A stretch of 64,000 bases of DNA, from NCBI RefSeq assembly GCF_018137965.1, contig NZ_CP073100.1, positions 558,001-622,000 of the forward strand. Reading direction: 5' to 3'. The first letter of the stretch is position 1; every line of letters starts with the position of its first letter. This DNA is from Luteolibacter ambystomatis (GTDB lineage: Bacteria > Verrucomicrobiota > Verrucomicrobiia > Verrucomicrobiales > Akkermansiaceae). Made by a program: the position numbers and the translations under genes. The notes below the pieces were generated by a model. That model worked only from the letters and a program-made list of their open reading frames with translations, was not told the DNA's origin and did not search any database. Below, one piece after another: positions 56,818-64,000 of the stretch.

Positions 56818-58651
56818 ATGTCCGTCCGTTCCATCCCCCTCCGCCTCGCCCCGCTGCTTGCGCTCGCCCTCCAACCGGCGTTCGCCGAGGACGAGTCGCT
56901 CGCGGTGCCGTCGCTCGACCAGCTCCCCGCCGAGGGCGTCACCCCGGTGGGCGATGAAACCACGGAAACTCCCGCAGGTGAGGCGGCCAGGCCGACCGAC
57001 AACGTCACCATCAACCTGATCCACCGCCTGGTGGAGAAGGGCGTGCTGACCAAGGACGAGGCCGACACCATGATCCGCCAGGCCGAGGCCGACGCCACCC
57101 GCGTCCGCGCCCAGCAGCGCGCCGAGATCCAGACCGCGGTGCAGCAGGAGGCGCTCGCGCCGGTGCAGGAGGGCGAGGTCGGCGTCACCTACGTCCCGGA
57201 AACGGTCAAGGCGCAGATGCGCGAGGAGATCAAGCACCAGCTGCTCACCGAGGCCCGCGTCCAGAACTGGTCGGCGCCCGCCGCCACCCCGGAATGGGTG
57301 AAGCGCTACAAGGTCTTCGGCGACGTCCGCGTGCGCTACGAGGGCAGCTTCTTCCCCGGCGGCAACGACAACAGCGGCCAGTTCCCGAACTTCAACGCCA
57401 TCAACACCGGCGCGCCCTACGACACCGCCGGCACCCAGCACTCGCCGCAGTACAACGTCGACCAGGACCGCGACCGCTTCCGCCTGCGCGCCCGCGTCGG
57501 GGCGGAGATCGATCTGGACGACGGCTTCACCGCCGGGCTGCGTCTCGCCACCGGCGAGAACAACTCGCCGGTCTCGCCCAACCAGAGCCTCGGGGCGGCG
57601 GGCAACGCCCAGGGCGGGAACTTCAGCAAGTACGCCGTTTGGATCGACCGCGCCTTCCTCAGCTACCACTTCGGCGAGGACCACTGCTACGACGTCGACC
57701 TCCAGGCCGGGCGCTTCGACAACCCGTTCTTCAACACCGACATCGTCTGGGACGACGACCTCGGCTTCGACGGCTTCGCCGCCAAGGGCAAGTTCCGCTT
57801 CAACGACGACATCAAGGTCTTCGCCACCGCGGGCGCGTTCCCGATCTTCAACACCGACTTCAACTTCTCGTCGATCAATCCGGCGAAGTTCGAGAGCACC
57901 GACAAGTACATCTACGGCGGCCAGATCGGGGTCGAGTGGAAGATCGCCGAGAAGCTCACCGGCAAGTTCGGCGTCGCCTTCTACGACTTCGACGGCGTGA
58001 AGGGCAAGCTGTCCACGCCGCACGTGCCGCTGACGTCCTCCGACGCGGGCGACACCGACGGGCTGCGTCCGTCGTTCGCGCAGAAGGGCAACACCTACAT
58101 GGCGCTGCGCAACATCCTGCCCGATCCGTCGAACAACAACGGCAACAGCAACCAGTGGCAGTAGCTCGGGCTGGCCTCGCCGTTCCGCGAGCTGACGGTG
58201 ACCGGCCGCCTCGACTACGACGGCTACGAGCCGGTGCGCCTGTCTCTGACCGGCGAGTTCGTCAAGAACGTGGCCTTCGACAAATCGTCGGTGGCGCAGT
58301 TCGCGGTCAACAACCGCGGGCCGTCGGGGGACCCGCAGAAGCAGGGTCTGTTCGAGGGTGGCGACACCGCGTGGATGGTCAACCTCGTGGTGGGGACGCG
58401 GCGCTGGAGAAGTTCGGCGACTGGCAGACCTACCTCGGCTACCGCTACGTCGAGAGCGACTCGGTGGTCGACGGCCTGACCGACTCGGACTTCGGCGGCG
58501 GCGGCACCAACCTCAAGGGCTTCACGCTCGGGGCGAACATGGCGCTCTCAAGGCGGTGCGCATCGGCGCGCGCTGGATGAGCGCGGACCAGATCGCCGGC
58601 CCGACCTACCGCAACGACATCCTGCAGGTCGACCTCAACGCCAAGTTCTGA
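56818..58651 (+). pseudogene. Putative porin, one in-frame stop and two apparent frameshifts
   Basis: About 611 residues after correction. Signal MSVRSIPLRLAPLLALALQPAFA; a helical N-terminal segment (INLIHRLVEKGVLTKDEADTMIRQAEADA) typical of Porin_5-type proteins; then a beta-barrel with FGDVRVRYEGSFF, FRLRARVGAEIDLDDGFTAGLRL and FSKYAVWIDRAFLSYHFG, ending LQVDLNAKF. TAG at 58162 is in frame and probably replaces a TAC (Tyr). A G is missing at about 58393 and a C at about 58549; the corrected frame carries EKFGDWQTYLGYRYVESDSV and SKAVRIGARWMSADQ. Confidence 0.78.
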
Positions 58652-58674
58652 GGCCGTCCGGCGCGACCGTTCCA

Positions 58675-58726
58675 CCTCTGAAATTCCAGATCCCAGATTT
58701 CAAATCCTCTTCCTCTCCTCGAAGCC
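58675..58726 (+). promoter_or_regulatory. Low-complexity leader before the coiled-coil gene
   Basis: GAAATTCCAGATCCCAGATT and TTCAAATCCTCTTCCTCTCC form a word-like AT-richer stretch before ATG 58727, without Shine-Dalgarno. Confidence 0.35.
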
Positions 58727-59375
58727 ATGCGCTCCTCCTTCTCCTCCTCGCCCTCGCCCTCGCGCTGCCGCTGGCGCGGCGCTCGCCGCCGACGGTCCCA
58801 GCCCGGCTGAAACCAAGCTGCGCGAATCGCTCAAGGCGACGATGCTCCAGCTCCGCACCGCGGAAGCCGACAAGGCCAACCTGCAGGCCGAGAAGGACGC
58901 CAACGACGCCAAGGTGAAAGAGCTCACCGCGCAGGTCGAGAAGCTGACCAAACAGGCGGCGGCGGACCAGACCACGGCGAAGAAGCAGATCGAGGACCTC
59001 AACGGCAAGGTCGCCGCGCAGGAACAGCTCATCGGCAAGTTCAAGGAAGCGCTGGAGAAGTGGAAGGACGGCTACGCCAAGGCCGCCGCACTCGCGACGG
59101 CGAAGGAAGCCGAACGGGTGAAGCTCACCGACCAGAACGCGGTGCTGCGCCGCAAGGTCGAGGACCAGCGCGCGAAGAACGTCGCGCTGGCGAAGACCGC
59201 GAACGAGATCCTGGACCGTTACGCGAAGTTCGGGGTGGGCGAGGCGTTGTCGGCGCGCGAGCCGTTCACCGGCATCACCCGCGCGCGCATCGAGACGCTG
59301 GTGCAGGACTACGGCGACAAGATCGAGGACAACCGCATCAAACCGGAACCGGCTCCTACGAAGAAGAAGCCCTGA
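58727..59375 (+). pseudogene. Exported coiled-coil protein, two apparent frameshifts
   Basis: About 216 residues after correction. A Leu-rich signal (LLLLLLALALALPLA) read from just after ATG 58727 in the shifted frame, then ADGPSPAETKLRESLK and a long coiled coil (ADKANLQAEKDANDAKVKELTAQVEKLTKQ, KKQIEDLNGKVAAQEQLIGKFKEALEKW), ending NRIKPEPAPTKKKP. Breaks at about 58731 and 58784; the body from 58842 is open as deposited. Function unknown; position between porin and TpsA suggests a periplasmic part of the secretion system. Confidence 0.7.
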
Positions 59376-59397
59376 GACGTTTTCCATATTCATTGTC

Positions 59398-62300
59398 ATG
59401 AAGCCCCGCCGTCATTTCCTGTCACGACGTTTTGTCCGGAAGCATCTGCCTCTCGGACTCGTGTGCACCCTTGCCACGACGATCGTCGTACAAGGCGGGG
59501 ACCTCCTGCGCGGCGGCGCGGCGCGTGGTAATGCTCCAACGACGACCACCGGCACGACCAACACTCCGGCGGCGATCACGCCGCGTGCCACCGGCAATGC
59601 CAATGACGCGCTCGCGAAGACCACGCAGGCGATCCAGGCCGTGCAGGCGATGCAGACCGCGGCACGCAATCTGGCGAAGAACAATGGCTCCAACAATCTC
59701 GGTCAGAATCCCACCAAGCCCGGCCAGCTTCTTCCCGACGTCCCCGATGGCCTGACCGCGGGCGGTTTGGAAGTGGACCCGCGTGTCGGCACGAACTCCT
59801 CTCTATGGCAGGGCGCGAACCTGCCCGTGCAAGCGACCACCAGCGGCGGCAAGACGCAGGTGACCGTCAAGCAAACGGCCCAGCAGGCGATCCTGAATTG
59901 GAAGACCTTCAACGTTGGAAAGAACACCGAGCTCAAGTTCGACCAGAGCGCGGGCGGCAGCAGCGCCAGCCAGTGGATCGCCTTCAACAAGGTCAACGAC
60001 CCGTTCGCGAATCCCACGCAGATCCTCGGCACCATCGATGCGCCCGGACAGGTGTATGTCATCAATCGCAACGGCATCATCTTCGGCGGCAGCTCGCAGG
60101 TGAATGTCGGCGCGTTGGTGGCCACCGCGCTGCCGGTCAACGAACTGCTAATCCAGCGCGGCCTCCTCAACAACCCCGACCAGCAGTTCCTCTTCAACGG
60201 CCTCGACCAGGGAGCGGACGATGATATCGATGCGAACACGCGCATCGGCGATGTCACCGTGCAGGCGGGTGCGAAGATCACCACCCCCGTGAGCGCGGAT
60301 GGCAATGGCGGCCGCATCATGCTGGTGGGCGCGAATGTCACCAATTCCGGCACGCTCGAATCGACTGCGGGTCAGGTCGTGCTGGCTGCGGGTCTCCAGG
60401 TCGGCATTGCCGCGCACAACAGCAACGATGCCTCGCTGCGTGGTCTCGATGTCTACGTCGGCGCGGTCACCGATTCCCTTTCGGCGCTTTCGCCGTATGC
60501 AGGCGTGGCCACCAATGACGGCATCATCTCCGTCGCCCGTGGCAGCGCGACCGTCACCGGCAAGGACGTCCGTCAGAACGGAGTGATCGACAGCACGACC
60601 TCCGTCTCGCTCAACGGACGCATCGATCTGCTCGCGAACTACGGCGCGGTGGCGAACACCGGCTACGACGCCAGCAACGGCACCACTGGCAATCCCTTCC
60701 TCTACAAGAACACCGGCGGCGTCACACTCGGCGAGGGCAGCATCACCCGTATCCTGCCGGAGTGGGCCAGCACCGACAAGGTGGCGGGCACCGAGCTGGC
60801 CTTGCGCTCGCAGGTGAATATCCGGGGGCTTACCGTTCATCTGGAAACGGACTCCATCATCCTCGCACCGAACGCCCAGGCCACGATCAAGGCGGGAACG
60901 TGGGTCTTTAATGGTGCGACCACGCCGCCGTCCTCCACCTTCGTGGCCACGGGTGGACAAGTCTATCTCGACAGCGGCGCGACCATCAATCTCGCCGGAT
61001 CGCAGGACGTGGCTGCCTCCGTGGCGGACAATATCATCACACTCCAGCTCCGCGGCTCCGAGCTCTCGGTCGCACCGGTGCAGCGCGATGGCGAGTTGCG
61101 CGGCGATACCATTACCGTCGATCTCGGCCTGAGCGGCACGTATGAGGGCCGCGATTGGATCGGCACGCCACTGGCGGATCTCACCGGATACGCCGGTCTG
61201 GTCGAGCGAACCGTCGGACAACTCACCACCGCGGGCGGCACGCTCGATATTTCCGCGGGTGGCTCCGTGGTGTTGCAGAATGGCTCGGTGCTGGATGTTT
61301 CCGGCGGCTCCACGAACTACGGCGGAGCCACTCTGCAAACCACGCGCTTGATCGATTCATCAGGAAACATCGTGGATATTGGCAAGGCCTCGCCGGATCA
61401 GGTGTATCGGGGAATCTATACCGGCGGCTCGACTGTGGTGCATGCCAAATGGGGCGTGACGGAAACCTTCAAGAGTCCGCTCGCGCCGACCGGTGCCTAT
61501 TACAAGGAAGGCTACGTGCAGGGTGCGGTCGGCGGCAGCATCACGCTGAGCGCGCCGAGCATGGCGCTCGATGGTTCGCTCAAGGGCAGCACCATCGCGG
61601 GCACGAACCAGATCCGCAATTCCACCACCACCAGCGCGCTGCCGCAGGGTGCGAAGCTGACGCTGAACTTCCAGTCTCAGACGTATCTCAACAACACGGT
61701 TGTCACCACCTATCAGACCTCGCCGGATATCACCTTCCAATCCGGCGTGGTGCAGGACGCGGTGGCGGCATTCACGACGGATGCGAACGGAAATCCGGCG
61801 GCACTGGCGGCGGATCGGATCTCGAACGTTTATTTTTCTCCGGAGCTGGCATCGGATTTCGGATCGCTCACGTTGAACAATCCCAATGGCACCATCCATG
61901 TGCCGGAGAGCGTCACCTTGCACACGGCGGTGAAGGGTTCTCTGAACTTCGGCGCGGCGAACATCGACATCGCCGGATCGATCATCGCGCCGGGTGGCTC
62001 GCTGACGTTCACCACCTACAACATTGCCCCGGACGTAGCGGTCACTCTACCGGCGGGCACTCCGGACCCGGCGCCGAACTCGGGACGCGGTATCTTCACG
62101 CTGGGTGCGGGATCGACCCTGAGCACCGCGGGGCTGGTGACAGACGATCGCCTCGCGAACTCCAATCCGATCGCGGCCAGCGGTGGCTCGGTGAAGATCA
62201 CCGGCTACGAGGTGAATCTCGCCACCGGCAGCGTGATCGACGTGTCCGGCGGCTACGTCATGACCGCGAAGGGCACTGGCAAGTACGGGAATGCCGGTAG

Positions 62301-64000
62301 CATCTCGATCACCGCCGGACAGGACCCGGGGCTGAAGTCGGTGCTCGGCGGCTCGTTGTCGCTGGGTTCCACCCTGAAAGGTTTCTCCGGCGCGCAAGGC
62401 GGCTCGCTCTCCATCACCGCGCCGTTCGTGCAGATCGGCGGCAGCGCGCTCACTGCGGGTTCGCTGGTGTTGCAGCCGGAGTTTTTCAGTCAGGGTGGCT
62501 TCACCAAGTTCTCTCTCTCGGGTCTCGGATCGGTGGCCAACCAGGGAGCGAATGCCGTGCCCGAGGTGTGGGTGGCGGATGGCACCGTGGTCGCGCCGCG
62601 TGCGCAGAGCTTCCAAGTAGTGCCGGGGAATCCCGGAGCCCTGTCACTGGCGGTGGGGGAGAATCCCGATGGCCTGCGCCCCGCGGTGAGCCTTTCGCTT
62701 TCTGCCCCCGGCGTGGATGCGCGTGAAGGCGGTCGTTTGCTTGCGGGCGATGTGGTGATCGGCGAGGGCGCGGTGATCCGTACCGAGGCGGGCGGCAATG
62801 TTTCCGTCACGGGGAATACGGTCACGGTGCTCGGTTCGATCTTCGCCGCGGGTGGAACGATCACCGTCGGCGGCGCGTCGAATTCCACCGGTTTGTTCGG
62901 CGATGATTCGCAGGCGCTGGTGACGACATACATCGGATCGCACGCGGTGCTTTCCGCCGCGGGCACCACCGTCTACATACCGGACCCCTACGGTCGCCGC
63001 ACAGGCACCGTGCTGGATGGCGGCACGATCAAGATCAGTGGCAACATCGCCGCGGCTTCCGGCTCCGTGATCGATGTGTCCGGCACCAGCGCGATCCTCG
63101 ATCTGGATGCCAGCACCGTTTCCACGGGAACGAAGACCACCACCGGCACGCCGGGTGGCCTCACCACGGTGGCCACACGCGTGGACAGCAACGGCGGCAC
63201 GATCATTCTCGCGGGTGGCCAGATGCTCGCGTCAGATGCCACGCTACATGCGGATGCCGGTGGCAGTACCGCGCTCGGTGGAACGCTGTCGATTTCCTCC
63301 GGTCGCTATTATCCGGCGGGCGTGCTGCCCGCCACCGGTGATGTGAATCTCACCGTCACGCAGAGCGGGCAGTTCATCACCAGCCCGACCGGCATCGGCC
63401 ACGCCGTGGCCTCTGCGAATGGCATGGGCGGGTTCGCGGTGGATGCGTTCACGGCGGGTGGGCTCGATTCGCTCACGCTCGGAGGCACCGTGAAGTTCCA
63501 GGGTGCGGTGACCATCAACGCGCGGAGCGAGCTCACCGTTGCCAATAGCGGCGTGCTCTACACCACCGGCGCGACTGTTCTCAATGCCGCACATGTCACG
63601 CTCGGCCAGCCGTTCCAGACACCGGTGGCACCGGATGCGAAGACGAATGTCTTCGGCACCGGCTATGCGCCCACCTGGGGCACCGGCACCCTCACGGTCT
63701 CGGCGGAGCTGATCGATGTCGGCAATCTCTCGCTGCAAGGAACGGGTAGCGCCGTACTCGCGGCGGACAACGGCGACATCCGCGGCAACGGTACGCTCAA
63801 TCTCGCGGGGAATCTCACGCTGCGTGCAGGCCAGATCTATCCCACCACCGCCTCGGACTTCACCATCGTCGCCTACGATCACCTCGAGGGTGCGGTGGTG
63901 AAGCAAGGCTCGGTCACGATCCAGGCCTCCGGCAGCCGCCAGCTCCCGCTGTCCGGTGGTGGCAATCTCGCGATCTACGCCTCGAACATCCAGCAGAGCG
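59398..64000 (+). CDS. Giant filamentous-haemagglutinin-type TpsA exoprotein, partial at right edge
   Basis: 1534 residues visible and still open. A long basic signal region (MKPRRHFLSRRFVRKHLPLG then a hydrophobic core), a Thr/Asn-rich stretch, and the N-terminal TPS secretion domain: AILNWKTFNVGKNTELKF at about residue 164 and VYVINRNGIIFGGSSQVNVGALVATAL at about 220. After this come beta-helix repeats rich in Gly/Ala/Thr (for example GGRIMLVGANVTNSGTLEST, GGTLDISAGGSVVLQNGSVLDVSGG). The frame was open at the start, mid and end points I checked. Likely a surface adhesin or secreted effector exported by the upstream TpsB. Confidence 0.9.
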   Translation, partial: MKPRRHFLSRRFVRKHLPLGLVCTLATTIVVQGGDLLRGGAARGNAPTTTTGTTNTPAAITPRATGNANDALAKTTQAIQAVQAMQTAARNLAKNNGSNNLGQNPTKPGQLLPDVPDGLTAGGLEVDPRVGTNSSLWQGANLPVQATTSGGKTQVTVKQTAQQAILNWKTFNVGKNTELKFDQSAGGSSASQWIAFNKVNDPFANPTQILGTIDAPGQVYVINRNGIIFGGSSQVNVGALVATALPVNELLIQRGLLNNPDQQFLFNGLDQGADDDIDANTRIGDVTVQAGAKITTPVSADGNGGRIMLVGANVTNSGTLESTAGQVVLAAGLQVGIAAHNSNDASLRGLDVYVGAVTDSLSALSPYAGVATNDGIISVARGSATVTGKDVRQNGVIDSTTSVSLNGRIDLLANYGAVANTGYDASNGTTGNPFLYKNTGGVTLGEGSITRILPEWASTDKVAGTELALRSQVNIRGLTVHLETDSIILAPNAQATIKAGTWVFNGATTPPSSTFVATGGQVYLDSGATINLAGSQDVAASVADNIITLQLRGSELSVAPVQRDGELRGDTITVDLGLSGTYEGRDWIGTPLADLTGYAGLVERTVGQLTTAGGTLDISAGGSVVLQNGSVLDVSGGSTNYGGATLQTTRLIDSSGNIVDIGKASPDQVYRGIYTGGSTVVHAKWGVTETFKSPLAPTGAYYKEGYVQGAVGGSITLSAPSMALDGSLKGSTIAGTNQIRNSTTTSALPQGAKLTLNFQSQTYLNNTVVTTYQTSPDITFQSGVVQDAVAAFTTDANGNPAALAADRISNVYFSPELASDFGSLTLNNPNGTIHVPESVTLHTAVKGSLNFGAANIDIAGSIIAPGGSLTFTTYNIAPDVAVTLPAGTPDPAPNSGRGIFTLGAGSTLSTAGLVTDDRLANSNPIAASGGSVKITGYEVNLATGSVIDVSGGYVMTAKGTGKYGNAGSISITAGQDPGLKSVLGGSLSLGSTLKGFSGAQGGSLSITAPFVQIGGSALTAGSLVLQPEFFSQGGFTKFSLSGLGSVANQGANAVPEVWVADGTVVAPRAQSFQVVPGNPGALSLAVGENPDGLRPAVSLSLSAPGVDAREGGRLLAGDVVIGEGAVIRTEAGGNVSVTGNTVTVLGSIFAAGGTITVGGASNSTGLFGDDSQALVTTYIGSHAVLSAAGTTVYIPDPYGRRTGTVLDGGTIKISGNIAAASGSVIDVSGTSAILDLDASTVSTGTKTTTGTPGGLTTVATRVDSNGGTIILAGGQMLASDATLHADAGGSTALGGTLSISSGRYYPAGVLPATGDVNLTVTQSGQFITSPTGIGHAVASANGMGGFAVDAFTAGGLDSLTLGGTVKFQGAVTINARSELTVANSGVLYTTGATVLNAAHVTLGQPFQTPVAPDAKTNVFGTGYAPTWGTGTLTVSAELIDVGNLSLQGTGSAVLAADNGDIRGNGTLNLAGNLTLRAGQIYPTTASDFTIVAYDHLEGAVVKQGSVTIQASGSRQLPLSGGGNLAIYASNIQQS

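Noticed and set aside
53130..58784. Programmed ribosomal frameshifting as an explanation for the frame breaks
   Set aside because: Eleven sites in seven genes with no common slippery heptamer or downstream structure; consensus error or decay is simpler.

Overview
The window looks like chromosomal DNA of a GC-rich Verrucomicrobiota bacterium, probably near Luteolibacter/Verrucomicrobiaceae. That placement is an inference from gene content: PEP-CTERM anchored surface proteins, an autotransporter-repeat protein, a DUF2231/cytochrome c/leucine-repeat protein of the Planctomycetes-Verrucomicrobia type, a monomeric NADP isocitrate dehydrogenase, and few recognisable Shine-Dalgarno sequences with several GTG starts. 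I saw no rRNA, tRNA, CRISPR array, transposase or phage gene.

Layout. 1-4309 (minus): a Bat/MoxR operon (MoxR ATPase, DUF58, DUF4381-like, two VWA proteins; the last runs off the left edge). 4604-8883 (plus): a GH13 amylase-like enzyme and a PEP-CTERM protein with autotransporter-associated repeats. 8886-10188 (minus): an endonuclease/exonuclease/phosphatase-fold lipoprotein and a TatA-type protein. 10370-13542 (plus): HrpB helicase and a small membrane protein. 13584-15930 (minus): an iron(II) uptake operon feoA-feoB plus a 48-residue Cys-rich protein. 16126-17523: a ROK-family protein. 17585-23419 (minus): a YtrA-like GntR repressor with a perfect 9+9 palindromic operator, an ABC ATPase and two very large membrane proteins. 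23458-27736 (minus): a Tat-exported phospholipase C, a small membrane protein and RecF. 27938-31385 (plus): HisS, AspS and a small lipoprotein. 31631-36280: small membrane proteins, the cytochrome/LRR protein, MutM, a hemolysin III family protein and TrpF. 36384-41551 (plus): UvrA (with an apparent 1-nt frameshift), then an ECF sigma factor, a one-pass membrane protein and a PDZ protein. 41698-47294: a LolD-like ABC ATPase, an Uup-type ABC-F protein, an ArsC/Spx-like protein and isocitrate dehydrogenase.

47768-64000 (plus) is the most interesting part. Two paralogous exported proteins with different C-termini and a periplasmic-binding-like protein are followed by what looks like a complete TonB-energised two-partner secretion locus: TpsB transporter, a DUF2341-LamG-ExbB fusion, ExbD, TonB, a porin, a coiled-coil protein, and a giant filamentous-haemagglutinin-type TpsA that runs off the right edge.

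From 53.13 to 58.79 kb the sequence carries eleven apparent single-base losses, nearly all in short G/C runs, plus one TAG stop inside the porin. Restoring one base at each site rebuilds every protein. This pattern fits uncorrected consensus errors in a GC-rich, possibly multicopy cassette better than true decay, but the sequence alone cannot settle it. The giant TpsA downstream was open wherever I checked its frame, up to the window edge.
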